Of a DNA stretch of 64,000 bases, positions 12,614 through 24,105 are shown one piece after another (the stretch's first letter is position 1; each line of letters starts with the position of its first letter). The stretch is from Gordionus sp. m RMFG-2023 (Eukaryota > Nematomorpha > Gordioida > Chordodea > Parachordodidae): assembly GCF_954871325.1 (NCBI RefSeq), contig NC_088775.1, positions 37,425,561 to 37,489,560 on the forward strand. The letters are read 5' to 3'. Under the pieces are notes generated by a model, which was not told the origin of the DNA, made no database searches, and saw nothing but the letters and a program-made list of their open reading frames with translations. The translations under genes were made by a program, and so were the position numbers.

Positions 12614-14356
12614 ATGGATGATTATCTGGACATTCCATCTGAAGGTTCTTCGTTAGACAACTCATCCACTGATTCCGAAGATGATTATGAATCGGATACA
12701 CGTTACCAAATTGATAGTGATGATTATGAATCGGATACACCTTATCAAATTGAAATTGATGACAATGACAATTCTGAACAAGATGCGTATGATCAATCTG
12801 CTACAAACCATAATAATCCTATCTGGTCCAAGAAATATTCTTCACAACCAGCATTAGAATTTGATAAAATATCAGGTCCAATATCATCTTTAAAAACGGA
12901 CCCATTGTATCCATCAGATATATATAAGAAATTTATTAATGATTCTCTAATAAATACAATTACATTCAATACCAATTTATATGCCCACAAAAAAATATTA
13001 AATATCAACCAACTATTCCTACAGAAATAAGAAAATTTTTATGTCTTCATATACTCTTTGGAATTAAAACTATGGCAAATTACAAAGATTATTGGAGTTC
13101 TAAACCAGAATTCCATGACAATTTTGTTTCATCCATAGTGAAAGTAAAACGTTTTATTTGGCTTATGGCCCACATCCATATAAATGACAATATCTTAGAA
13201 CCATCGAGAAATGATGAAAATTATGATAAATTATACAAAATAAGACCATTCATTGATAATATCCCCTCTTGCTTGAAATGTTTTCTTCCCTCGGAATATC
13301 AAGCAATTGACGAAGGAATGATTAGGTTCAAAGGCCGTATAGGATTTAGGCAATACATGCCTAAGAAACCCACGAAACGCGGTTTCAAGGATGTGTAAAT
13401 TTTGTCATTATTTATTTCGGCTAAACTATATTTTTAGGTTTGGATGAGATGCGATAATTCAGGATATATGAATGATTTTAATATCTATGTTGGGAAAAAT
13501 AAAGAGGTTGAAAGTAATCTTGGTTATAATGTTGTAACAAAGTTTTGTGAAGGACTTCAAAATCATAAAATATTTTTCGATAATAATTATTTTACGAGTT
13601 ATACTCTAATGGCCGATTTAAAAAAGAAAGGTATATATGCTACCGGAACACTAAACAAAAATAGGAGATACTTGCCCATAAAGAATATGGAAACAAAATT
13701 AAAAAGAGGTGAGTTTGACTGGAGAAGTGATAAAAATAATATAAGTATAATTAAATGGCGAGATAATCGTAACGTATTTATAATGTCCAATTATATTGAT
13801 CCGAGATCAGTGGATACTGTGAAGAGAAAAAATAAAAAAGGGGAAGTATTTGACGTAAAATGTCCAATAATGATAAAGATGTATAATAAATATATGGGGT
13901 CTGTTGACCATTTCAAGTCTTTATATGAAATTTCGCGAAAGTGGCGAAAATGGTGGCTACCAATATTCTTTTGGCTGATAGATGTGGCGATTATCAATTC
14001 ATTCATAATATACAATATTCTTACAGATAATAAACTCTCATCGAAAGAATTCCGAAGACAAATAATTGCTAGCGAATTGGCATACTGTAAAAATGTTAAT
14101 AGGGATGATAATATTCATAATGATAATAATTATATATCAATGCAAAGAAAAAATAATAAACCTTATATCCTTCCAGAAATTAGACTAAAAAATTCAGCTC
14201 ATCAATCAGGCAAGAACCTCACGAAGGTGTACCTTCTGTAGTACAAAGTTAAATCCCAGAAGAACAAGGTGGTCGTGCAAATCATGCAACGTACCACTAT
14301 GTCTAAATAAAAATAGAAACTGTTTCGAAAGTTTCCATAAGGTGTCAATGATATGA
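12614..14356 (+). pseudogene. piggyBac transposase, with a 45-nt intron and two frame changes
   Basis: The protein starts at 12614 with an acidic region holding a repeated DDYESDT..YQI word. The DDE core follows: first Asp in QAIDEGMIRFKGR, second in FFDNNYFTSYTLM, third in MGSVDHFKSLYEISRKW, then a cysteine-rich C-terminal finger (RRCTFCSTK, CKSCNVPLC, NCFESFH) ending at 14356. A GT-AG intron at 13393-13437 removes an in-frame stop and restores KDVWMRCDNSGY, the expected family wording. Two one-base shifts remain: one in the A-run near 12990, before PTEIRKFLCLHILFGI, and one near 14205, before the cysteine finger. The length and all three catalytic Asp residues are preserved, so the copy died recently. 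Confidence 0.9.
13393..13437 (+). other. 45-nt GT-AG intron in the piggyBac transposase
   Basis: Donor GTGTAA and acceptor TATTTTTAG. Its removal joins GAT to GTT TGG ATG in frame. The size matches the 39-48-nt introns in NUP58 (36.1-36.9 kb). As 45 is a multiple of three and contains TAA, unspliced transcripts would stop here. Confidence 0.75.
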
Positions 14357-14502
14357 ATTTAAAACCACCAGGGAGAGCCGCCATTTTGAATTTAAAAAAC
14401 TTTTTTTGTGTGTTTTATATTATATTATATTAGAATCAATAAAAAAATTAGTAAATATCGTGTTGCATCATATTAATTTTATGAGGGAACCTAAAGGGTT
14501 AA

Positions 14503-17050
14503 AGTTTTCCAATTAGAGTCCTTTTCACAATCAAATTTTAATTTGGTATCATCAAATAAAAAATCATGAAGAAATTTTAAGCATTCTAGAACTTTTGAGA
14601 ATTTTTTGGGGATCAGATTAAATTTTGATATAATATTTTTCGACTTTTCTTTATAAAGCCAAATAAATTATCACATCTTTTATTTTTTAATACATTACTT
14701 GGTCCTTACAATGGCCAGTATATTATCATTTATAATTATGCATTGAAACAAGTGGGCCATGGCTTCGACTGACTCATTAGTGGAAGCTTCCGAGTTGGAA
14801 ATTAAAAATCAAATTAATACTAATCCAATAGCTTCAAAATTTTCATAAAGATAAGAAATGTTTCCAGATGACCTGTATATTCATTTCTGGTCTAAAAGTT
14901 TCTGTAAAACTTTATATTTACAGGATGTGTTAAAACGACAATGCATTTGCTAAATTGAAAAAAACAGGAAACTTTTTTATTAATTTATTTTGGAGTAAAA
15001 TCTGTAAATCTCCATTTTAACCAGACATTACATTTGCATCATTATAGATCTGGAATTAATTCTCAAATCATTAAATCGTTTTAAAATACAATTAGTAATG
15101 CCTACACCACGAAGACTTCCTAAAATAAGCATGCCCATTAAATTCATTTGAATTTATAAAAAATTATCAAATAATTAAGCTCAAATTCTCGCAACCTACT
15201 CCATCCTTTGTTTCGTCACCCTTAAAACTAAAAATAGTATCTCACTTTTGTTATAATTTTTTGAGTCTAAAACATCATTTCTGACTCCACTTTAAATTTG
15301 GGGTGAAATGTATTGGGAATTTTTGGGTGTTGTTGTTTAATTTTATTTAATTTTTTGACTCTTTTTGGCAGGTGTATGAAAACATTCGATAAAAAGTCCT
15401 AAAGAATAGATTATATCTTCATCTACAACATCAGGTATTATAGCGGGAGAGATCCATGAAAATAAAACTTTTGCATGCTGAGATGTTGCATAAATTAAAT
15501 ATTGATTTCAAATAATATCAATTACGCTCAACTTGCTAGTCCACCAAAATTGTCGATATTACCGTATCACTCTTTATATTACAATACCAAGTCATATTGT
15601 TATAGTTTTAGCCTTTGAGGATTCATGTTTTTAGCCTAGTTTCTCCAATTGCCTGGAAGAATTACAACTTTTTAAAAACGACTTAATGATTTAAATATAG
15701 TCTTCCATCACAAGCGGCATTTTGTGGTTAATAACTATAGACAATTGTAATTTTCAATTTAGCAAAAGCAATGTATAATCTTTTTAAGTGTTTTAAAGTA
15801 TCCTATAAATATACATGACATATACCGAGACCTTTAGACCAAGGATGGAATTGCCATTTGGAAATATCTTATTATTTATTAAAATTTTGAGGTTATTGGT
15901 AAAGTATTAACTTTTTTCTAATACTTTAAACTCGGAAGGTTCCACAAATGATTCAGGAGACGTCATTGGTCTTTTGTGTCAATGCATATAAATGACATTA
16001 TATTAACTATTGTAACTTATCATCAAATAAGTATCTTCAGTCAATACTTACTAATATAGTGAATGGCAGTGCTGTAATCCTAACATTTGCGACAGCATGC
16101 TATTACTCTAAAGAAAATAGGAGGAGCACGACCGAAGCATTACATATAAAATACAATAAATTATATAAAACAGTTATATAAAAATTGAAATATATTGCAA
16201 AAAAATATATAATGCATAAAAAATGACCTAATATTTTAGAATAATGCATAAATCAGAATAAATTTAAAAAAAGGATGAAATAAAACAACAATAATCGATA
16301 TAGTAAATCTTTTTCAATACTTTTAATAATATTAACCGAACCTAGAATGTTTTGCAGACCTGTGACTTGTCAGCCACTTTTTAATATATGAAGCCCGTTA
16401 AAGTTTATCATTATTGAAATATGTTTTATCATAAGATTTGCAAGCTCCATCAGCCGCGCTCACATTCAGCAGTAATAAGAAATCACAGCCTTCTAATTGG
16501 ATGAACAGCCCGTTAAATTTTGCACTGATGTTAGATTCCGTTGAATTTTTGAAATGCGTATAAAGGGCCTTATAATTTTCCCAAACTGCCATAGATTACT
16601 ACTAAACACCCATCGTACATCTAATACCCTTCAAATCTTTAGCAACTGATTGCCTAATTCAGATGCCATTTTATCATAAGCCTTTTTATTTTTAAAAAAT
16701 TATATATAAAAACTATATATATCATGTCGATAAAGCCATTGACAGTGAAGTAGATTCATTTATCAGGAGAACGATTTTAGATAGCAAGTTGATACTATTC
16801 TTTACAATTTTTATCTGCATTTCATTTGCAATGCCTTACATTATCAACACAGCAGAATAGAATGCAAAATATACTCCATATCTAAACCGTTGTGCTATGT
16901 GAATATATAGTCAAAAATGATACATGGCATTCCCACATTTCCATTGTATAGTTTGTTTTTAAGAATCCATTAAAATAGGAAATATGAACATAATAACTCA
17001 AAAACTTGGCGTCTAGCCACTCCGTTGCAAGCAAGTTCTCGAAGATATTT
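14503..17050 (-). pseudogene. hAT-type transposase relic (KIAA1586-like), split by piggyBac
   Basis: Minus-strand remnants run from about 17.0 kb downwards. Near 16.74-16.81 kb NLLSKIVLLINESTSLSMA resembles the first catalytic Asp region of hAT-derived proteins (here IN in place of ID). At 16398-16592 MAVWENYKALYTHFKNSTE leads to SAKFNGLFIQLEGCDFLLLL, the conserved block after the RW motif in KIAA1586-like proteins (recalled from memory). Near 15.40-15.46 kb IPDVVDEDIIYSLGLFIECF, near 14.75-14.80 kb STNESVEAMAHLF, and at 14.52-14.62 kb VLECLKFLHDFLFDDTKLKF. Stops abound. The reading direction is cut at 14502 by the TTAA of the piggyBac, so its 3' part should lie left of 12160. Confidence 0.6.
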
Positions 17051-17216
17051 TTCCACATTTAATTTATACTTTTATATCACAAATATATAATAATATTTTA
17101 GATGACATAATAATACATATTGGTAATTCCATGATAAATCGACTAAAATTATGTTATTTTCGGACGATCATTTTTAAAATGGATGAAACTTGGCTAGGTT
17201 AAATAGATTTTGGGTG

Positions 17217-19738
17217 ATTCCACGTGAAATAGACCAAAAAATGAGATTTTCGGCCGACCATCTCAAAAATGAATGAAACTTGGCATGTTAATTATTTATG
17301 TTGTAAATGTTAATAAAATCAAAATTTTAGAGTGCTAGCTCAACCAGATTTAAAGATATACCCCTTTAAAGTCGAAAATCGCGAAGTGCGTGATTTCATT
17401 AAATCTTGTTATTTTAAAAAATATTTAAGATAGAATTACAAATTATATATCATTTTATAGCCCTTAAAATCTTACGTTGAAAAATATTAAAAAAAAATTA
17501 AAAAATTTCAAGTGTTTTCTTATTTCCGGTAAAAATAAAAAATTAACATTGTTAGGAAGGGATTATTTTTTGGGTGTTAATATTCACTAAAAATCCTTTA
17601 TATTAAACGATTTAATAAAAAATCTCGATAGCCATTTTTGTTTTTTAATTTTCTTTGAATTTTTATTATTTTTACAAATAAGAAAATGCAATATAGATGG
17701 CGTTATATTAAAATTTTTTTAATATATAATTTTTAAGAAAAATATGAATAGTATTGTGATTAAAATTAAAAAATTAATTGAGTATAACCAAGAATAATGT
17801 CCTGGAGCGATATGTAAGCAGACAGTCCATACAGATATTATTTTATTGAAGCGATATTGTAAAATAAACATATTTTAAAATTTTATATTCAAACTATTAT
17901 AATTTTGCGCTTATTAATAGAAATTCCTAAGGCCATAATTTGTAGATATATTCTTTCATTGTTGTGGATCTACTATCTTTATTATTTGAAAATAAAGATT
18001 TTATCTTATTTTATTTTTTTATTCTTATCATCGCTACAATCAATCATCATATATTTCAAAACTTAAACATTTTTTACAACCAAATGAATTTATGATAATT
18101 TGTGATTTCTCTGAAAATTATGCATTTATAATCCAAGACACTGTTTAAGGATTCCACTGAAATAATAATCAAGCCACTATTCATCCTATGATAGCATATT
18201 ATAATAATAAGGGCAATATAGAAAACTTAATTATATGGTAATATCAGAGTCACTTTAACATAATGTTATTGCAGTACATTTATACCAGACTAAAATGATA
18301 AAATTTTTGACCAATCAATTCAGCAAAAAGTCAAACAAAATATATTACTGCTCTGACGGATCAACTGCGCAATATAAAAATAGAAATTTTTTTATAAATC
18401 TGTTTTATCATTAATCAGATTTTGGTGTATCAGCTAAATGGCATTTTTCAGCCACATCCCATGGAAAAGGTCCATGTGACGGCCTTGGCGGAACATTAAA
18501 AAGATTAGCAGCACGTTCAAGCCTTCAGCGCATCAGTTCTGGACACATTTTAACGCCAGTTGATTTATATCAATTTGCAAAACAAAATATGCCATCAGTA
18601 AATTTTACATATAAAACCAATAAACAATACAATTTACAAGAAATCAAACTACGAGAAAGATTCCATTTAGCTCGTCCCATTCCAGGGAAATCAAAAATAT
18701 ATTCATATGCAGAGGACTTTCAAATTAACAATATCTCAAATGCCGATAATTTGTCTTTTGCAGATATTAAAGGATTCGTAACATGTGTTTATGACGATTT
18801 TTGGTGGTTAGCCACAGTACTAAAAAAGAATGAAATTACAGAGGAGATATATATTTCCTTTTTACATCTCCATGGACCATCACCATCCTTTTTACCCCAC
18901 AATTGCGGAAAAGATATGGTTACCCATTAATCAAATAATAACAGTAGTAGATCCTATTACAGTGACAGGACGTAACTACAAATTATCGTCTCAAGAAATT
19001 CTATTAATAAGCACAAAATGGGATAAAATTATAACAAGATGTATTTATTTTTATATTGATTGTGTATAAAATTTTAAAATATTTTTATTTTACAATATAG
19101 CGTCCTAATAAAATCATATCTGTATGGGTTGCTTGCTTACATATCGCTCCAGGACATCATTCTTGGTTATACTCAATTAATTTTTTAATTTTAATCACAA
19201 TACTATTCATATTTTTATTAAAAATATTATATTATAAAAAAATATAATATAACGCCATCTAAATTGCATTTTCTTATTTATAAAAATAATAAAAATTCAA
19301 ATAAAATTAAAAAAACAAAAATGGCTATCGAGATTTTTTATTAAATCGTTTAATATAAAGGTAATAAACATTTTTAGTGAATATTAACACCCAAAAAAAA
19401 TTCCTTCCTAACAATGTTAATTATTTATTTTTACCGTAAATAAGAAAACACTTGAAATTTTTTAATTTTTTTTTTATATTTTCCAACGTAAAATTTTAAA
19501 GGCTATAAAATGATGTATAATTTGTAATTCTATCTTAAATATTTTTTAAAATAACAAGATTTAATTAAATCACGCACTTCGCGATTTTCGACTTTGAAGG
19601 CGTGTATCTTTGGATCTGGTTGAGCTAGTACTCTAAAATTTTGATTTTATTAACATTTACAACATAGATAACTAGCTTGCCGAGTTTCATTCATTTTTGA
19701 GATGGTCGGCCGAATCGCTGGTCGATTTGTCATGGAAT
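17217..19738 (+). mobile_element. Inner long-TIR DNA transposon with ~640-bp terminal inverted repeats
   Basis: Bases 17217-17855 and 19098-19738 are inverted copies over their full length. They share, for example, TCGGCCGACCATCTC at the outer part, CGCGAAGTGCGTGATT in the middle and CCTGGAGCGATATGTAAGC at the inner end. The ends read ATTCCACGTGAAAT and ATTCCATGACAAAT. Between the arms lies a decayed gene (17960-19070). Superfamily is not certain; it is neither hAT nor Tc1 by its ends. Confidence 0.8.
17960..19070 (+). pseudogene. C-terminal half of the long-TIR transposon protein
   Basis: Plus-strand words in order: HFLQPNEFMIICDFSENYAF (about 18068), KIYYCSDGSTAQYKNRNFF (about 18335), KWHFSATSHGKGPCDGLGGT (about 18440), ILTPVDLYQFAKQNMPSVNF, KGFVTCVYDDFWWLATVLKK and LHLHGPSPSFL (to 18890), then NQIITVVDPITVTGRNY in a shifted frame up to 19070. 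The Asp in IICDFSENY and the Asp in CSDGS..QYKN are candidates for metal-binding residues. From memory the block SDGS.AQYKN, ATSHGKG.CDG.GGT, TP..L...A, HPHGPS.SF belongs to the cc8L18.2-like family. Stops and at least two frame changes show that it is broken. Confidence 0.6.
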
Positions 19739-20835
19739 TTTTTATGCATTACCTCAAATATATCCCGAGTTATGGGCCTTAAAAGTGAGATGGGAGCCTT
19801 TTCCTCTTCTAACGAATCTTAAAATATGCAAAATATTTTTGGTCTAAAGTAACAAATTATATATCATTTTGTAGCCCTTAAAATTTTCCTTAAGAAAATG
19901 AAAAAATTATTTAAAAAAATATCTTCAGTAAAACAAAAAAATTATTTTGAAAAATGCTCCATTTAAAATAATGAAACTCATGAAATGTGTTTAATACCAA
20001 TATATTTAAGTTAAAATATTAATGGAGAAAATAAGAAATTAAATTTTTTTAAAATAATTTTAGGAATAGAAAAATCAATTATAAATGGCGTTTGAAACAA
20101 TGAAACTCATCAAATATGTTTATTACCAATATATTTAAATATTTAAGTAAAAAATATTAATGTAGAAAATAAGAATTTAAATAGTATTTAATTTATATCA
20201 TTTTATGAATAAATGTATCGATTATAGAGGTCGCTATTTAATGATCTAATTATAATATTACTTATAAATAAAATGTGCATTTTATATCAAAAATAACCAT
20301 TAATATTTCTATAAATTAATATATACACTAAAAATATTTCAAAATATATATATTCTTGTACAACAATAAAAAGAAAATATATTATAATTATCTTTATAGA
20401 TAGAGAAGCGCCCTCTATATGGATTTATTTATTCCTATAAAGATTAAATAAAATTTAAATTCCTATTTTCTCCATTAATATGTTTTACTTGCATATATAA
20501 ATATATTGGTAATAAACACAATTCAAGTTTCATCATTTTAAATTGGTACTTTTCAAAATAATTTATTTCTGTTTTACCAGAAATACAACGACACTAAGAT
20601 ATTTATAAAATAATTTTTGCATTTCCGGGCTACAAAATGATATGTAATTTGTTACTTTAAACCAAAAATATTTTGATAATTTTAAGTTCGTTAATAGAGG
20701 AAGAAGTCCCATAACTCGGTAATATCTGAGCTAGGGCATTAAAATTTGAATATGTATAAAAGATACAATCTATTTAACCTCTATGCCAAGTTTCATCCAG
20801 TTTTAAAATGGTCGTCCGACTGACCCTTAGTTGTA

Positions 20836-21090
20836 AAAATTGGTTTAACTTAAATAAAGATACATCAACAAAATGTGTTCGCTAAAAAAATAAATTATTA
20901 TCAAGAATGTTCTCAAAATACTTTCGACCAGATTGGATTATAAAATACTTGTCTAATTATAATTTAATAATTAAAATGTAAACAAGCTATATTAAAATAA
21001 TCATCACATATGTTTGATTATAATTTAAGATAAGAATTTCTAGTTTTCCAAAAAAACATAATTTTTTACACTACTTTAATTGGATATTAT
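20836..21090. other. AT-rich spacer, nothing recognised
   Basis: No open frame, repeat or G+C island stands out between the long-TIR element and the next hAT element. Confidence 0.6.
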
Positions 21091-21909
21091 TATTGGTGTA
21101 AAGTAACGTAGTTGCATTTTTGGGGGAAATGGAACGCCATTCGTTACTTGTTTAAAAGGATAATAAGTACCAAATATTTTGTAACGCTCTTAAAAAATAT
21201 GAAAGAAATAATTATTTTTTTTTTAATTTTATAAATTATTTAAACAGAGGTTTTATTCAGATCTGAATTATTTTATTTATACATTTTTATTGTTGAATAT
21301 TATACAGTCGAGATTGTTAACCTAATTTATATTGAATCAATCAAGGTATGTTAATTTCTATTCTATAATAAATATTATAATTTATATAAAGAATATATGT
21401 CAATAGTATTTATTTCTTTAGATGAAGATATTTAATGTTTGAAAAATTACAAATATAGAAATCAGATTTGGTTCCTTTAAATAAAAACATACATACCAGA
21501 TTTAATTCTGATAAGATTTAAATATTTTTAACAAATTCTCCCAATGAAAATTTCATTTATCAAATATAAGGAACCCTTCCATTCACTGTGCTAGTTGAAC
21601 GTGTGTAGCACAGCGAAATCTATGTTGAGCTCAAGGCGCTCTAGTTTATTTGATAAAAATTTCGAAAATCAATTGTTAAAAATAAAATTATTGCAAAGAT
21701 CTTATCCTATAATATAAATATATTATTTAATGATTTATGGAAAAAAATAAATTTTAAAAAATATATATATATTAATTCGTATTTGTTAAGTAACGAGTAA
21801 CGTGTTGCTTATAACGCCCTTTTCACAAGGTAACGAGTGATGAAAACACGTTCCCATTCAAAAGTAACGAGTAACTCGTTTATTTTTTGAAATAACGTTC
21901 ACAGCACTA
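21091..21909. mobile_element. Non-autonomous hAT element, 819 bp
   Basis: Ends are TATTGGTGTAAAGTAACG and (minus strand) TAGTGCTGTGAACGTTATTT, flanked by the exact 8-bp duplication GATATTAT at 21083-21090 and 21910-21917. Inside the right end GTAACGAGT-type words recur (about 21785-21885), as do TAACG words near the left end. No transposase is seen. Confidence 0.88.
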
Positions 21910-22089
21910 GATATTATTTAAATTATAATTTGTCTTAAGGGATGCCCCGTTATAAATATAAAAGATTATTTTTGGACAAATGTGATCATAAATTTTTAAC
22001 TCAAAAGTTTTAAATACATTACAATGTAAGAACACTATAAAAGGGTTAAATATTGCCAAAATTAACAAATAGTATAAATAACATAATAT

Positions 22090-22317
22090 TCAAACTTTCA
22101 TTATTCCTTTAAGCTTTGTATTTGGTAATTTCGTTAAATGATCAATATCTATTTGATGAGTAAATTTGTGATCCTGGATTTTAGAAGACGTGTGGATAGA
22201 GGGGTTTGGAAGTGTTGATAAAAAATTGTTGGGTAAAACGTGATTAGGCTTCAGAATATGTAAAGAATCAGATGGTTGAAATAAATTTCCAAACCCTGGT
22301 CCACGAATTTTGCATGA
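22090..22317 (-). CDS. Candidate terminal exon of an unidentified host gene
   Basis: On the minus strand TATTATTTAG, a good splice acceptor, is followed by exactly 76 codons ending in TGA (22090-22092). The frame starts SCKIRGPGFGNLFQPSDSLH, has a proline- and serine-rich middle (LPNPSIHTSSKIQDHKF) and ends KLPNTKLKGIMKV. Composition is varied and richer in G+C than the surroundings, unlike chance frames in this AT-rich DNA. I do not recognise the protein. If real, the upstream exons lie beyond the Tc1-like element at 22521-24713, which would then sit in an intron. It could instead be a remnant of an unrecognised repeat. Confidence 0.45.
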   Translation of the reverse strand, partial: SCKIRGPGFGNLFQPSDSLHILKPNHVLPNNFLSTLPNPSIHTSSKIQDHKFTHQIDIDHLTKLPNTKLKGIMKV

Positions 22318-22537
22318 CTAAATAATAACATATTTAATTTAAAAGCTAAAACATAAATATAGATTTTTAGTCACATAGTAGGGTTGGCATAATTAAATCA
22401 AATTTATTTAAATATATTTTATTTTTGTGTTTTAATGATTAGTTTTTGTTTTCAAATAAAAACATTTTATTATACCTTATTTCACATATAAGATTTAATT
22501 AATTGTTGATATTTTCTTTACAGGGTTTCCCATTTAA

Positions 22538-22808
22538 AAAAGGAAAAGTCCCAATCAAAAAAGGAAAAGGTCCGATCAAAAAAGGAAAAGGTCCAAACAA
22601 AAAAAGGATAGTGTCAATCAAAAAAGGAAAATTCCTAAAAAGAAAGGAAAAAGTCCGATCAAAAGGAAAAGTGTCAAAGAAAAAAGGAAAAGATTCAATC
22701 AAAAAAGGAAAAGTGTCGAACAAAAAAGGAAAAGGTCCAATCAAAAAAGGAAAAGGTCCAATCAAAAAAGGAAAATTCCCAAAAGAAAAGTGTCAATCAA
22801 AAAAGCAA
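22538..22808. repeat. Subterminal tandem array, 21-bp unit AAAAAAGGAAAAGGTCCGATC
   Basis: About 12-13 units, mostly 21 bp, differing in the last seven bases (GTCCGATC, GTCCAAAC, GTGTCAATC and others). Because 21 is a multiple of three, both strands stay open through the array and read as KKGKGPI-type or FPFLIGP-type repeats. These open frames are a by-product of the period, not proteins. Repeated subterminal motifs are usually transposase binding sites; that role is inferred. Confidence 0.85.
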
Positions 22809-23149
22809 AAAAAAATAATAAATTTTTCAATTTTTCTTAAATTTTTGTTATTCCTTCTTATTTTATTTCTAACTTTTTGCGATTTCTTTACTTTATTTGT
22901 ATCTTTTCTCAATTTATTTTTCTTACTATATCTTTTCTAAATTTTTTTCTTCTCATTTTTGATAATTCTTTTAAGTATATTTAATTTTCACTAAATTTTT
23001 GGCAGACAAATTTTTTATTATAATTTTTTACATATCAAATTATTTAATTACAATTACGATATATATTTAATATAGCAAGAAACAAAAATTTATATTAATC
23101 ATTAATAATTTCTCCCCTTCTACATTTTGGAATATAGGTCTCCATATTT

Positions 23150-24105
23150 CTAAAATAATTTTTGGCATTTTCCTCTTTCTCCATGTTCTATGAAACGAAT
23201 TAATTCTTCCTCGTTACTAGGATTTTTATTTCTGACAAAATCCTTCCATTGAAAAAACACATTCTCAAGAGGATTAAGATAAGGATTGTAGGGTGGTAAA
23301 TATTTCAATGTATGTCCTTTTCTTTCGATCGATTCCCTAATTGAGTGATTATGATGAAATAGAACATTATCCATCACAAAAATCATATTATATTCTTCAA
23401 AATGATTTAATATTTCATTTATAAAGTTGCTAAAATATAGCATTGCAAGGGCCATCAAGAACTTCGAATCTAAATATTCCTGCAATTGCGAGAGCCGCAA
23501 TGGTAGTATAATTTATTGTCTTTATCCCTTGAACATTTTTAATTGCCTTTATATTTATTTGTGAATATCCATACCTTTTTATTTATTTGTGAATATCCAT
23601 ATAATCGCCTCATTGATATTGAAAACCCACTTTAATCGATAAATATAAATTTTTCTTTCATATATGCTACATCTACAAACCAATTCGCGTATTCTTTGCG
23701 AATCTCTAATTTGATTCTATATTTACTCTAACTGAACGTAGTGATACTCTTTTAAAGCAGTACCTAAATCCTGAGAGTAGATACCGTATTTTTTTATATT
23801 TCCACATCATATCTTTCTTTAATCATTTCACATAACCTTTTTAAGGATAAAGTGCAATCCAAATTTATACAATTTAATATATATTCTTCCTGCTTCTGAT
23901 TTAATTTCTTGCGTGCACGTGAACCTCCTTTGGGCAAGCTATATTTTATTCCATTTTTGAGATGGGAGTATTTAATATTTGTCACTGTCTTATAGCTTAT
24001 TTTAAAAGATGATGCTATATTTTTGATATTATCCTTTTTTTAACGCGTAAATTATTAGAGCTTTTGTTTCACTGTTAATATTTTTTCCCCTTTTTACCAT
24101 ATCAT
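23150..24105 (-). pseudogene. Tc1/mariner-IS630-like transposase (DDE_3 type), decayed
   Basis: The start is MVKRGKNINSETKAL near 24105, then a helix-turn-helix region (ASSFKISYKTVTNIKYSHL, about 23955-24010) and a second one (LNQKQEEYILNCINLDCTLS). The catalytic domain follows with the first Asp in FIFID.SGFSISMRRLYGYS (about 23580-23650), the second in MIFVMDNVLFHHN, and Glu in NPLENVFFQWKDFV. Thirty-four residues lie between the second Asp and Glu. Words such as LPPYNPYLNPLEN are typical of the IS630/pogo branch. At least two frame changes and some stops separate the pieces, and a 31-bp direct duplication (TTATTTGTGAATATCCATA, twice) sits at about 23550-23600. The protein is not functional here. 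Confidence 0.85.

Larger units (their letters stand above)
12164..14498 (+). mobile_element. piggyBac element, nearly complete
   Basis: Terminal inverted repeats CCCTTTCGGT and CCCTTTAGGT lie next to TTAA on both sides (12160-12163 and 14499-14502), the invariant piggyBac target site. The element is 2335 bp and carries a transposase gene on the plus strand. It sits inside the minus-strand hAT relic that continues at 14503. Confidence 0.95.
17135..20835. mobile_element. Outer long-TIR DNA transposon, interrupted by a relative
   Basis: The left end at 17135 begins ATTCCATGATAAATCGAC and runs into GGACGATCATTTTTAAAATG and TTAAATAGATT. The complementary end lies at 20750-20835 (AATCTATTTAACCTCTATGC, then CCAGTTTTAAAATGGTCGTC). 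The inner parts, 19740-20090 and 20450-20750, are inverse to each other (ATCCCGAGTTATGGG against CCCATAACTCGGTAA), which shows that the break at about 17211/19745 is the insertion of the second element. No coding sequence is seen in 19745-20835: this copy is mainly two long arms. A clear target duplication was not found. Confidence 0.65.

Noticed and set aside
22503-22940. Open frame of 145 codons with KKGK repeats (and its antisense FPFLIG frame; also at 25.8-26.2 kb)
   Set aside because: The frames exist only because the tandem unit is 21 bp long; both strands are open, and they lie in transposon subterminal arrays.
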